Below, one piece after another: positions 52,875 to 62,022 of a DNA stretch of 64,000 bases. The translations under genes were made by a program, and so were the position numbers. The stretch is taken from positions 1 through 64,000 of the forward strand of contig JAGHVH010000010.1 of assembly GCA_018064455.1 (NCBI GenBank), given 5' to 3'. A model generated the notes under the pieces. It had not been told where the DNA came from, did no database searches, and was given only the letters and a program-made list of their open reading frames with translations. This DNA is from Candidatus Limimonas egerieequi. Its GTDB lineage: Bacteria; Bacillota; Clostridia; Oscillospirales; Acutalibacteraceae. The stretch's first letter is position 1, and each line of letters begins with the position of its first letter.

Positions 52875-55367
52875 ATGATTGAAATTAAGAACTTAAACAA
52901 GTACTTTAACAAAGGCAAGAAAAATGAAATTCATGCCATAAACAACACGTCTTTAACCCTTCCTGATAGCGGACTTGTGGCACTCCTTGGTGAGTCCGGC
53001 TGTGGCAAGACCACAATGCTTAATGCAATCGGTGGTCTTGATAAGGTTAAGTCTGGTAGCATCTTTATTAACGGTAAAAAGATCACTTCAAAGAGTTCGC
53101 ACAGCGTTGATAAGATTAGGAACTTGTCCGTTGGATACATCTTCCAGGACTACAAACTCATGGACGATATGACTGTCTATGACAATGTAGCTCTTGCACT
53201 TAAGATGATAGGCATCAAGGACAAGAAGGAGATAGAGGTTCGCGTTGAATACGTACTCGATAAGGTAGGAATCCTTCGTTATCGTTCGCGTCCGACGTCT
53301 ACTCTTTCAGGTGGTGAGCGCCAGCGCGTAGGTATTGCGCGTGCGCTCGTTAAGAACCCTGATATTATTTTGGCCGACGAGCCAACAGGAAATCTTGACT
53401 CCAAAAACTCAGTCGAGATTATGAATATTATTAAGAAGATTTCAAGTGATAGGCTCGTCATCCTTGTTACTCACGAGCGTCCGCTCGCTGAGTTTTACGC
53501 TGACCGTATTATCGAACTCGTAGACGGCAGTGTGGTTGCTGATTATGAAAATGATCACAGCAACGCACTCAACTATGAGGTAGACAACGTCTTCTACCTC
53601 AAGGAGTTCGAAAACCACGCTCAGCTCTTTGACAGCACAAATGATAGAAAAGTAAACCTCTATGACAATGGCGATACAAATCTAAGTGTCAATATCATCG
53701 TCAAGAACGGCAATATTTACATTCAAGCGCTTGACGGCAAGAATGTCGAGATAATAGATAAAAACTCTTCTATCGAGGTCATAGACGATTATAAGCAGGA
53801 AATAAACCGTGAGGATATAGAGGACTACGATTTTGACTTAAGTTCAGTCGGAAATCAAAATCTCAAAAAGAGATATTCATCTATCTATAACATCTTCTCA
53901 GCTATTGTCTATGGTTTTAAAAAAATATTCGGCTATCCAGTACTACGCAAGGTCCTTCTTTTAGGCTTTGCTCTTTCTGGTTTATTTGTTATTTATTCTG
54001 TTGGTCAGATTCTTGCAATCAACCATGTTGTTGATTCTGATTTCTTAACGACAAATAAGAACTATGTTATTGTTAACAAGCCATCAATGACAGCAGAGGA
54101 ATATGAAAAGTTAGAGGCGATGGATGACGTTTTATACGTAATCCCATCCGACTCAAAGATTGCATTACATGTTGCGCTTGATGACTACTATCAGACGAAT
54201 GATGCCATGGTTACTCTCACTGGTTCACTGGCGTCGTCTGATCTTTTGACCAAGGATGACCTTATTGCAGGTCGACTTCCTGAAAATGAGAATGAAATCG
54301 TATTTGACAAGATGATCTATGATAAGTATCAAGGTGTAAGGTCAAATGCTCAAATGGCGGGTGTCTTTACTGTCAAAGATTTTGTTGGTAGGACAATGAC
54401 ACTTGATAAGGAGATGGGCGAGTATACAATTGTCGGTATAACTGATATAGAAAGCCCATCAATCTATGCCAAGGAATCAGAACTTCTCAACATTGTCAAA
54501 TACTCCTATGATGCGGGAGATAGTGATATGTATTATTACATGCGTCAGGAATACACTGGCAATGCTGCATCACAGGCAGAACTTACTGACTATAAGCGCT
54601 TTGAAGATAGGATAATTCTCTATAATGACTGGCGTCATAGTGAGTTCCCAGTAAATGATTACGAGGTACTCCTTCCAGACTCATATATGGAACTCTATCC
54701 AATAGGCAAGGAAACCAAGCTCAAAGTTGATGACAAGCCACTTGTTGTTTCTGGTTACTACAAGAGTGATAATGGCGAGGACTCGTTTAGTGCATATTTT
54801 GTAAACGAGAACATGATTAAGCATCAACTTGTCAAGAATAGCAAGACATTTGCTATCTGTACCAAGAATAAGGCAGAAGTACTTGAGAACTTGCTCGAGA
54901 ATAACTATAAGGCATATGATGCTTATGAAAAGGATCAGCAGGACTTTAATGAGGAGAGAAAGTCAGTTGTACTTTCAACAACAATTTTAGGTCTTGTAAT
55001 GCTTGGTATCTCACTTATTGAGATGTTCCTTATGAGCCGCTCATCATTCCTTTCTCGTATCAAGGAAGTTGGTATGCTTCGTGCAATTGGTGCCAAGAAG
55101 TTTGACATCTACAAGATGTTTATGGGTGAGATAATCGCTATTACAACTCTGACGAGTTTGCCAGCGATGATATTTATGTACTATGCTGAGTCGTATCTTG
55201 TTAAATCAGTTGTTTCGTTTAAAACGGTATTCTATATGCCACTACCATACTTGCTGATTTCAATACTTGCAGTATATGTATTTAATCTCGTTATCGGTTT
55301 GCTTCCAGTATGGAACACCATGCGCAAGCGTCCAGCTGCAATCCTTGCCCGCAAGGATGTAGATTAG
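52875..55367 (+). CDS. ABC ATPase / FtsX permease fusion, second of a pair
   Basis: An 830-residue protein with the same domain order as its neighbour: ATPase (Walker A GESGCGKTT, signature LSGGERQR, Walker B IILADEPTGNLD, H-loop VTHERP), then a longer acidic linker (~225-345), a membrane segment near 358-380, an outer domain (~385-690), and three C-terminal segments (~700-820). The pair shares architecture but has diverged in sequence, so they are old duplicates or partners. The ribosome site GAGGAGGTG overlaps the upstream stop codon. Confidence 0.9.
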   Translation: MIEIKNLNKYFNKGKKNEIHAINNTSLTLPDSGLVALLGESGCGKTTMLNAIGGLDKVKSGSIFINGKKITSKSSHSVDKIRNLSVGYIFQDYKLMDDMTVYDNVALALKMIGIKDKKEIEVRVEYVLDKVGILRYRSRPTSTLSGGERQRVGIARALVKNPDIILADEPTGNLDSKNSVEIMNIIKKISSDRLVILVTHERPLAEFYADRIIELVDGSVVADYENDHSNALNYEVDNVFYLKEFENHAQLFDSTNDRKVNLYDNGDTNLSVNIIVKNGNIYIQALDGKNVEIIDKNSSIEVIDDYKQEINREDIEDYDFDLSSVGNQNLKKRYSSIYNIFSAIVYGFKKIFGYPVLRKVLLLGFALSGLFVIYSVGQILAINHVVDSDFLTTNKNYVIVNKPSMTAEEYEKLEAMDDVLYVIPSDSKIALHVALDDYYQTNDAMVTLTGSLASSDLLTKDDLIAGRLPENENEIVFDKMIYDKYQGVRSNAQMAGVFTVKDFVGRTMTLDKEMGEYTIVGITDIESPSIYAKESELLNIVKYSYDAGDSDMYYYMRQEYTGNAASQAELTDYKRFEDRIILYNDWRHSEFPVNDYEVLLPDSYMELYPIGKETKLKVDDKPLVVSGYYKSDNGEDSFSAYFVNENMIKHQLVKNSKTFAICTKNKAEVLENLLENNYKAYDAYEKDQQDFNEERKSVVLSTTILGLVMLGISLIEMFLMSRSSFLSRIKEVGMLRAIGAKKFDIYKMFMGEIIAITTLTSLPAMIFMYYAESYLVKSVVSFKTVFYMPLPYLLISILAVYVFNLVIGLLPVWNTMRKRPAAILARKDVD

Positions 55368-55383
55368 TTGTATAACTAAAATA

Positions 55384-55417
55384 AAAACCCCAACTCATTC
55401 GAGTTGGGGTTTTGTTT
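55384..55417. terminator. Bidirectional terminator
   Basis: Stem AAAACCCCAACTC (55384-55396), loop ATTC, GAGTTGGGGTTTT (55401-55413), then GTTTTG; on the opposite strand it is followed by TATTTTAG. Serves the ABC-FtsX operon and the convergent guaB. Confidence 0.9.
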
Positions 55418-55425
55418 TGTATATA

Positions 55426-56925
55426 TTAGTCAGTTACTTGTTCCTTGAGGATTACGTCGTGTGAACCGCCCTCAACGATTGATGTTGATGATACAACAGT
55501 AAGCTTTGCTTTTTCACGAAGCTCTGGGATTGAGAGAGCACCGCAGTTGCACATTGTTGAACGAACCTTTGAAAGGGTAGTGTAAACGCCATCCTTGAGG
55601 GAGCCTGCGTATGGCACGTATGAGTCTACGCCTTCCTCAAATGAGAGCTTGCCGGCGCCGCCAAGGTCATAACGTTGCCAGTTACGAGCACGGTTTGAAC
55701 CTTCGCCCCAGTACTCCTTAACATAGCGACCATTAATGCGAACCTTGTTTGTTGGGGACTCATCAAAACGTGCGAAGTAACGGCCGAGCATAAGGAAGTC
55801 GGCGCCCATAGCAAGGGCGAGAGTGCAGTGGTAGTCGTGTACGATACCGCCGTCAGAACATACTGGAACATAAACGCCAGTCTCTTCGAAGTACTTGTCA
55901 CGCTCTTTGCAAACGTCGATAAGTGCTGTAGCCTGTCCACGGCCGATGCCCTTGGTCTCACGTGTGATACAGATTGAACCACCGCCGATACCAACTTTTA
56001 CAAAGTCAGCGCCACAGTCGGCAAGGAAGCGGAACCCTTCACCATCAACTACGTTACCAGCACCAACTTTTACGCTGTCGCCATATGTTTCACGAATCCA
56101 AGCGATTGTGTTCTTCTGCCATTCTGAGTAACCCTCAGATGAGTCGATGCAAAGTACATCTGCGCCAGCTTCAACAAGTGCTGGAACACGCTCTCTAAAG
56201 TCGCGTGTATTGATACCTGCACCAACAACGTATGATTTATTGCTATCAAGGAGTTCGAGAACGTTCTCCTTGTGAGCTTCATAGTCTTTTCTAAATACGA
56301 GATATGTAAGATGATCACTGTCGTCAACTAAAGGGAGAGCGTTGAGCTTGTGGTCCCAAATAATATCATTAGCTTCTTTAAGAGTAGTTGTGTCAGGAGC
56401 AGTAACAAGCTTCTCACGTGGAGTCATAAAGTCAGCAACTTTTGTCTGTGGGTCCATACGTGATACACGATAGTCACGGCTGCCAACGATACCAAGGAGT
56501 TTGCCATGAGCTGAGCCGTCATCTGTAACAGCAACAGTTGAGTGACCTGTCTTTTCCTTGAGGGCGATAATATCAGCAAGTGTAGCATCTGGTGTGATGT
56601 TAGATGTTGAAGTGATAAAGCCCTTCTTGTAGTTCTTAACGCGAGCCACCATAGCAGCTTCTGATTCGATTGATTGAGAACCAAAGATAAAGGATACGCC
56701 ACCTTCCTTTGCAAGAGCGATAGCAAGAGTATCGTTTGATACAGCCTGCATGATAGCACTTGTCATAGGAATGTTCATCTTGATTGCTGGTTCCTCGCCA
56801 CGCTTGAACTTAACAAGTGGGGTAGAGAGGTCAACTGATGTTGGAATACACTGTGATGATGAGTATCCTGGAACGAGTAAGTATTCGCCAAATGTACGTG
56901 ATGGTTCGTCAAAATAAAAAGCCAT
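55426..56925 (-). CDS. guaB: IMP dehydrogenase, Tritrichomonas-like type
   Basis: A 499-residue enzyme that oxidises IMP to XMP, the first step to GMP. The barrel is interrupted by two CBS domains (residues ~100-225). The catalytic loop is [15 protein letters not shown] with Cys319, and the flap has [14 protein letters not shown] with Arg418-Tyr419. From memory, these sequences and numbers match the Tritrichomonas foetus enzyme (Cys319, Arg418, Tyr419) much better than the usual bacterial GPGSICTTR type. Ribosome site GGGAG 8 bases before ATG. Downstream of the SCP2 gene terminator. Confidence 0.95.
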   Translation of the reverse strand: MAFYFDEPSRTFGEYLLVPGYSSSQCIPTSVDLSTPLVKFKRGEEPAIKMNIPMTSAIMQAVSNDTLAIALAKEGGVSFIFGSQSIESEAAMVARVKNYKKGFITSTSNITPDATLADIIALKEKTGHSTVAVTDDGSAHGKLLGIVGSRDYRVSRMDPQTKVADFMTPREKLVTAPDTTTLKEANDIIWDHKLNALPLVDDSDHLTYLVFRKDYEAHKENVLELLDSNKSYVVGAGINTRDFRERVPALVEAGADVLCIDSSEGYSEWQKNTIAWIRETYGDSVKVGAGNVVDGEGFRFLADCGADFVKVGIGGGSICITRETKGIGRGQATALIDVCKERDKYFEETGVYVPVCSDGGIVHDYHCTLALAMGADFLMLGRYFARFDESPTNKVRINGRYVKEYWGEGSNRARNWQRYDLGGAGKLSFEEGVDSYVPYAGSLKDGVYTTLSKVRSTMCNCGALSIPELREKAKLTVVSSTSIVEGGSHDVILKEQVTD

Positions 56926-56962
56926 ATTTAAATTTCTCCCTTTATAAATTTCATTTTTCGTT

Positions 56963-56990
56963 AAAAAAGAGAGGCGACATACGTCGCCTC
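56963..56990 (-). terminator. Terminator of the foldase/SCP2 operon
   Basis: Read on the minus strand: stem GAGGCGAC-GTAT-GTCGCCTC (+ positions 56971-56990) followed by TCTTTTTTAACG. It lies between the SCP2 gene and guaB. Confidence 0.85.
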
Positions 56991-56999
56991 AAAGCATAA

Positions 57000-57467
57000 T
57001 TATTTCTTGGTTGTCTTTTTAGCTGCTGGCTTCTTAGCAGCAGTCTTCTTAGCTGCTGGAGCAGCCTTTTTAGCAGGCGCAACTGCTTTCTTAGCAGGTG
57101 CTTTTTTAGCAGCTGGCTTTTTAGCAGGTGCCTTCTTCTCAGTCTTTTTTGTAAGGTTTGCAAGAGCCTGAGCATGGTCAAGGCTACCCTGAATCTGGAG
57201 GATACCACGGAAATATGCATCTGTTGCATCGAGCTTGCCAGACAAAATCTTAGCAAAAGTATCAGCTGTTGCAGTGAGCATAGCAGTATGGTCGTGGTAG
57301 TCATATGGTTCAACTGCAAAATTGCCACCAATGTTTGCAATATAGAACGCACCACCGCAATCTTCATCAATCATGTTGATCTGGATAGCAAGATCCTGTG
57401 GCAAAGAAGCTGTATTGAGTTTGAGTGCCTTTTTCTTTAAAGCTTCAAATTGTTCGATGAATGTCAT
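57000..57467 (-). CDS. SCP2-like domain protein with Lys/Ala/Pro-rich tail
   Basis: A 155-residue protein in two parts. Residues ~1-105 look like an SCP2 sterol-carrier-type domain (FAKILSGKLDATDAYFRGILQIQGSLDHA is its end, quoted as span residues ~69-97), which in other proteins binds lipids or acyl-CoA. Residues ~107-155 are a repetitive basic tail of PAKK and AAKK units, like the C-terminal tails of histone H1 and bacterial HU/AlgP proteins. The tail could bind nucleic acid or acidic surfaces. Ribosome site GGAGG 7 bases before ATG. Lies 18 bases after the foldase gene, in the same operon. Confidence 0.8.
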   Translation of the reverse strand: MTFIEQFEALKKKALKLNTASLPQDLAIQINMIDEDCGGAFYIANIGGNFAVEPYDYHDHTAMLTATADTFAKILSGKLDATDAYFRGILQIQGSLDHAQALANLTKKTEKKAPAKKPAAKKAPAKKAVAPAKKAAPAAKKTAAKKPAAKKTTKK

Positions 57468-57485
57468 TATGGTTTCCTCCTAGGG

Positions 57486-59357
57486 TTATTGTGCTACTGT
57501 CTGTGAAGCTGCTTGTTCAGCCTGCTTCTTGAGGTTTGCTACAACCTTTTCAGCATATTTTTCAATTCTATTAGATGTTCTGTTGATGAGGCCATTTGAC
57601 ATCTTGCCGTCATATGCCTTGTCTTGAACCATCTTGTCATAGAAGCTGTTAGAAGCATCTGTTGAAAGCTTTTTAATGATATCCTGCTGCCACTGTGGCT
57701 TGTCTGAGATAGAGGACATGTACATGATGTGTGTACCGTATTCTGTATCAACAAGACCGTAGTCGCCAACTTTACGTCCATCAGCAAAGCACCAATCAAG
57801 GAATGGCTTTACATAGCTTGAAGTTGTTGTGATATCTTCATAGAGACCGCCGTTATCAGCTGAACCTGGATCCTCAGACTTCTCGTTTGCAAGTTTGATG
57901 AAGTCTTCTTCCTTAGCACCGCTTTCTACCCAAGCATCCATTGTTTCCTGAGCGATTTGCTGTGCTTCTTCTGCAGTTCTCTTTTCAACTGTCTCTGTTG
58001 TCTGTGCACCGTCTTCGTCAGTTACTTCCTTTTCCTCTGTGAGAGAGAAGAGAATGTGACGAACTGATACTGGCTGGAGTGTGTCATCTGTTGATGGGAG
58101 AGAGGACAATACTACGATGATGTATGATACACAACCATCATCTGCTTCTACTGTAGCAAGATACTTGTCGCCAACCTGACGGGATTCATCGAATGCCCAT
58201 TTTGTAATGTCAGCTGAGAAGTACTGCTCAATTGCTGTTCCATTTACATCTTCTGCAAGATATGCAGCCTCAGTGAAACTCTCTGATGATGGATCAAAGT
58301 AATCCTTTGAATCTTCTGGTGCATACTGGAGGGCGAGTGAGCCAAAGTTATCAAGTGTTGCTGCCTCGAAGAACTCGTCAGCATTTGCTTTTGCTTCTTC
58401 CTTGTTCTTCTTGGTCATAGCTTCGAGTTCTTTATCTGTGTAGTTAGTGCCCTCAACAGCTGGTGTGTCATCAGTTGCTTCTTGTGCTTCTACATTCTTG
58501 GCAACTTCTGCATCGAATGAGAAGTAGCAGAGGTCAACCATCTTGTACTCGCTTGGATTCTCCTTGAATTCCTTCTGGATATCCTCGTCTGTTACAGCTG
58601 TAGTGAATTCTTCTTCCTTAGCTGTGATGTATGCAGAAGCGATTGTCTGCTTCTCCATAATCTTGCGGAGCATCTTTTCGTTCATGCCACGACCATATGT
58701 CTGCATGAGGTAAGCATTGAGAGAGTAGTTGCTCTCTGCAGCGGATGTGCGAAGTTCCTCAACCTGAGTGTCGATTTCCTTCTGCTGATCCTTTGTAAGT
58801 TTAACGCCATCCTTAACGGCTGCGTTGTATACTGCGTTGATTTCTCTTGACTGCTGGATTGCATATTCCTTGAGGAAATCAGCCCAAGTTGGCTTCTCAC
58901 CATACTTTTCCTTATCAAGAGCAATGCCAGTGTCTTCCTCAGAGAGTGTGAACTCCTGAGCCTTTGGAGTCTTAGCATAGTCGAAACCAGTCATCTGAGC
59001 ACCAGCGCCCTCACCATAGTAAGCGCCGTAGTACTGCTCGTACTGGTAAGATGTATTTACGATGTTATTATAAATTGCCTTGTAGTAATACTCGTATTCA
59101 GCAACAGAAACTTTGGTGCCGTTGTCAAACTTAACAGCTGCGAATGTTCTGTGTGGAACGCCGAAGTAGTAGAGGAGTGCAAGTACAAGTGCAACAACTA
59201 CTACAATTACTGGAACAAGCCATTTAGCGCGCTTTTGAGCGGCTGATTGGTTTGCCTTTTTCTCTTTCTTAACTACCTGTGCCTCGCTTGCTTTCTCGAT
59301 GCGAGCCTTACGCTCTTCACGTGCAAGTTCAGCACTAGACTTTGTCTCTTTAGCCAT
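57486..59357 (-). CDS. Membrane-anchored peptidyl-prolyl isomerase (PrsA/SurA-like foldase)
   Basis: A 623-residue protein with a basic cytoplasmic N-terminus (~46 residues), one membrane segment (~47-68) and a large outer part. A SurA_N-like helical region (~150-260) is followed by a PPIC parvulin domain starting at SVRHILFSL (about residue 425) with the conserved pattern ending in GDYGLVDTEYGTHIMYMSS. It should help exported proteins fold outside the membrane. It is anchored by a helix instead of the lipid anchor of classical PrsA. Ribosome site GGGAGGG before ATG. It shares an operon with the SCP2 protein. Confidence 0.87.
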   Translation of the reverse strand: MAKETKSSAELAREERKARIEKASEAQVVKKEKKANQSAAQKRAKWLVPVIVVVVALVLALLYYFGVPHRTFAAVKFDNGTKVSVAEYEYYYKAIYNNIVNTSYQYEQYYGAYYGEGAGAQMTGFDYAKTPKAQEFTLSEEDTGIALDKEKYGEKPTWADFLKEYAIQQSREINAVYNAAVKDGVKLTKDQQKEIDTQVEELRTSAAESNYSLNAYLMQTYGRGMNEKMLRKIMEKQTIASAYITAKEEEFTTAVTDEDIQKEFKENPSEYKMVDLCYFSFDAEVAKNVEAQEATDDTPAVEGTNYTDKELEAMTKKNKEEAKANADEFFEAATLDNFGSLALQYAPEDSKDYFDPSSESFTEAAYLAEDVNGTAIEQYFSADITKWAFDESRQVGDKYLATVEADDGCVSYIIVVLSSLPSTDDTLQPVSVRHILFSLTEEKEVTDEDGAQTTETVEKRTAEEAQQIAQETMDAWVESGAKEEDFIKLANEKSEDPGSADNGGLYEDITTTSSYVKPFLDWCFADGRKVGDYGLVDTEYGTHIMYMSSISDKPQWQQDIIKKLSTDASNSFYDKMVQDKAYDGKMSNGLINRTSNRIEKYAEKVVANLKKQAEQAASQTVAQ

Positions 59358-59390
59358 GTTTTTGGGCCCTCCCTATAAAAGTTAACTTAT

Positions 59391-59419
59391 ATAATACCAC
59401 TATAAAGTGGTTATTTCAA
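59391..59419 (-). promoter_or_regulatory. Promoter of the foldase gene with palindrome in the spacer
   Basis: On the minus strand: -35 TTGAAA (59419-59414), 17-base spacer, -10 TATTAT (59396-59391). The spacer contains the inverted repeat ACCACT-TTAT-AGTGGT (59411-59396), a possible operator. Confidence 0.7.
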
Positions 59420-59464
59420 CGGAAATATTGGCCATTTTAATTTTGCAAGTTTTGAAATAAAATG

Positions 59465-59493
59465 TTGCAAAAATACAGCAACTATATTATAGT
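59465..59493 (+). promoter_or_regulatory. Promoter of the aspartate aminotransferase gene
   Basis: -35 TTGCAA (59465-59470), 17-base spacer, -10 TATAGT (59488-59493). Divergent from the foldase promoter. Confidence 0.7.
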
Positions 59494-59534
59494 ATTCCTT
59501 GTTAAATTAATCTTAAAAAAGGCGTGAAAAAGAT

Positions 59535-60815
59535 ATGCAGTACAGTGAAATGAATAAAGCACAGCTTCAATCCGAACAGGAGCAAGTCCTTCGCGAATAT
59601 AACATTTTTAAGGCAAGAAATTTGGACCTTGATATGTCTCGTGGTAAGCCATCAGAGGGACAAATTCAAGCAGTGCTAGGTCTTTTAGATGCGTTGAATT
59701 CTAAGACTCCATACAAGACAGAGAGTGGAATCAATACTCTCAACTATGGTTGCCCAGATGGTCTCCCTGAATGCAAGGCACTTTTTGCTGACATTTTGGG
59801 TGTAGATGCATCCAAGATTTTTGTTGGTGGTAACTCTAGTCTTAACCTTATGTTTGACTATATTTTACAGTGCTATGCACTTGGCGCTTCTGAAACTTCA
59901 GGGCCTTGGTCCTTGCAAGGAGAGATCAAATTCCTCTGTCCTTGTCCTGGCTATGACCGCCACTTTGGCATTGCAGAGTACCTTGGCATTAAAATGATTC
60001 CTGTTAAGATGACTGAAACTGGTCCTGATATGGATCAAGTTGAGGAACTTGTTCGCGATCATTCGGTAAAAGGTATGTTCTGTGTGCCTAAGTATTCAAA
60101 TCCAACTGGTATTACATATTCTGATGAAACAGTAAAGCGTCTTGCTGCTATGAAGACAGCTGATGACTTTAGAATCATTTGGGATAACGCATATTGTATT
60201 CATGACCTCTTTGGCCGTGAGGATACACTCCTTGACATTCTTACAGAGTGTGAAAAGGCTGGCAATCCAAACCGCGCAGTAGAGTTCGCTAGTACATCTA
60301 AGATTTCTCTTTCTGGTGCAGGCGTATCAGTTCTTGCAGCAAACGCAGAGAACCTCGCTTACATCAAAAAGCGTTGCGCAAAGCAGACAATTGGTCACGA
60401 TAAAGCAAACCAACTTCGCCATGTCCTTTATTACAAGGATATAAACGGTGTTAAGGCTCATATGAAGGCTTTATCAGACATAATCAGCCCTCGCTTTGAG
60501 GTTGTTCTCAATGCTTTTGATAAGGAACTTGGCGCTCTCGGTATTGCTTGCTGGAGCAAGCCAAACGGTGGTTACTTCATCAGCCTTGACGTACTTGAAG
60601 GTTGCGCAACAAGAGTTTACAACCTCTGCAAGGAGGCAGGCGTTAAACTCACAAACGTTGGCGCAACTTATCCCTACGGCAAGGACCCACTTGATACAAA
60701 CATCCGTATAGCACCAACATTCCCAAGCATTGAGGAACTTTCAACAGCGACAGAACTTCTTGTTATTAGCATCAAGCTCGCAGCAATTGAAAAGTATTTA
60801 GAAACAGCAAAATAA
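59535..60815 (+). CDS. Aspartate aminotransferase, type Ic
   Basis: A 426-residue PLP enzyme. The N-terminal SRGKPSEGQ and the segment FASTSKISLSGAGVS with the PLP lysine match the divergent group called type Ic (Aminotran_MocR in Pfam), whose studied member in Mycobacterium tuberculosis is the main aspartate aminotransferase. The asparagine and aspartate that hold the cofactor appear in KYSNPTGITYS and IIWDNAYCIH. It would interconvert aspartate and oxaloacetate, and so feed the lysine pathway encoded upstream. Own promoter and terminator. Confidence 0.87.
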   Translation: MQYSEMNKAQLQSEQEQVLREYNIFKARNLDLDMSRGKPSEGQIQAVLGLLDALNSKTPYKTESGINTLNYGCPDGLPECKALFADILGVDASKIFVGGNSSLNLMFDYILQCYALGASETSGPWSLQGEIKFLCPCPGYDRHFGIAEYLGIKMIPVKMTETGPDMDQVEELVRDHSVKGMFCVPKYSNPTGITYSDETVKRLAAMKTADDFRIIWDNAYCIHDLFGREDTLLDILTECEKAGNPNRAVEFASTSKISLSGAGVSVLAANAENLAYIKKRCAKQTIGHDKANQLRHVLYYKDINGVKAHMKALSDIISPRFEVVLNAFDKELGALGIACWSKPNGGYFISLDVLEGCATRVYNLCKEAGVKLTNVGATYPYGKDPLDTNIRIAPTFPSIEELSTATELLVISIKLAAIEKYLETAK

Positions 60816-60823
60816 TCAATTAA

Positions 60824-60860
60824 AAGCAGCGACAAGTTTCACTTGTTGCTGCTTTCTTCT
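60824..60860 (+). terminator. Terminator after the aminotransferase
   Basis: Stem AAAGCAGCGACAAGT (60824-60838) / ACTTGTTGCTGCTTT (60842-60856), then CTTCTT. The T-run is interrupted, so strength is moderate. Confidence 0.75.
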
Positions 60861-60943
60861 TGTGATAGAATATCTATGATTTAAGAAGTTTTTAAGTATT
60901 ATTAATATACTGAAATTATACAATCATTTAATGAGGTGATTTT

Positions 60944-62017
60944 ATGATTTGTGAATTCTGTGGTAAAGAAATAGATGAGAATAACAAGTTCTGCCCAAAC
61001 TGTGGCGCAGGCCTTACAGAGGAAGCGCAAGCTGAGGCAATTAAAAACAGTGAAGCTGAAGCAAAGATGAATGAGCAGTTCTTTACATCTGCAAATAAAG
61101 CAAAAACTGAGGAACAGAAAACTGAATCAGCACCTTCTCAGCAGACAGGTGAGAAGAAGAAAAAGAAGGTATCTCCAGGTAAGATAATTCTTATCGTTTT
61201 CCTTATTTCTGCTTTGATAGTTGGTCTCTTTACTTTAGGCGCATATCTATTGTTCAGATTTGTAAGGCATGAGACCAAGGATTTTGACATTGACGAATTC
61301 GAAAGATATTTCGAAGAAGATTACGATGAAGAAGACATAGAAGATTACTTTGAGGATTATTTTTCAAAGCGCTTTGGTGATGATTTTGGTTTTGACATCG
61401 ATGGCTTTGATGAGTATGACGAGTCAGGTAACAAAATAAATGGCAATGGCGGCAATGTTAAGGGTGAGTACAAAGGCGCCAAGGACTTTAAGACCGGTAA
61501 AGTTGACCGTGAAAAGAATACTTACAGTTCTGAATTTTTAGGAATTGATTTCCAACTTCCTACAGGTTACTCAATCTATTCAGAAAAAAAGCTTGCTGAC
61601 CTTTATGACAAGCAGTACATCCCAAATGGACTTGTTAGCAACAAACTCTATCTCTATGATATCTATGCTGACAACAACATAAATGGTGCTACATTCTATA
61701 TCTCTTTCTTCAATAAGGATTATTTTAGTGATGAGTATGACAATCTTGCAGATTTCATAGAGGAAGTTAAGGATGCTAGCGAAGATTATGAGGAGTATAA
61801 CTACACCGTAAGCTTTGCAAAGGATTCTAAGATTACTCTTGATGGTGTAGAATACACCATGATTGCTGCAAGGATTACTACTGATTCAAATGATAAGGAA
61901 TACTATCAATATGATTTCGTTCGTGAAGTAAACGGATACTACGCTCAGATTAGCCTCTTTACAGAGAGCCTTGATGACGTAGAAGAAATCATCGATGCAA
62001 TTAATGCGAAAGGATAA
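60944..62017 (+). CDS. Zinc-ribbon membrane protein of unknown function
   Basis: A 357-residue protein. The N-terminus MICEFCGKEIDENNKFCPNC is a four-Cys zinc ribbon (C3, C6, C17, C20). A Glu/Lys-rich linker leads to one membrane segment (~81-107). The outer part begins with a very acidic stretch (~112-170, many Asp/Glu with Phe/Tyr), then a folded region that starts FLGIDFQLPTGYSIYSE and ends with YYAQISLFTESLDDVEEII. Zinc-ribbon/TM proteins of this shape are common in Clostridia, without a known role. ATG after GAGGTGATTTT. The next gene starts 5 bases after its stop. Confidence 0.8.
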   Translation: MICEFCGKEIDENNKFCPNCGAGLTEEAQAEAIKNSEAEAKMNEQFFTSANKAKTEEQKTESAPSQQTGEKKKKKVSPGKIILIVFLISALIVGLFTLGAYLLFRFVRHETKDFDIDEFERYFEEDYDEEDIEDYFEDYFSKRFGDDFGFDIDGFDEYDESGNKINGNGGNVKGEYKGAKDFKTGKVDREKNTYSSEFLGIDFQLPTGYSIYSEKKLADLYDKQYIPNGLVSNKLYLYDIYADNNINGATFYISFFNKDYFSDEYDNLADFIEEVKDASEDYEEYNYTVSFAKDSKITLDGVEYTMIAARITTDSNDKEYYQYDFVREVNGYYAQISLFTESLDDVEEIIDAINAKG

Positions 62018-62022
62018 ACACA

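Noticed and set aside
57006-57140. Repetitive sequence at first glance resembling a tandem repeat or CRISPR
   Set aside because: It codes in frame for the Lys/Ala/Pro-rich tail of the SCP2 protein; units are irregular and there are no unique spacers.
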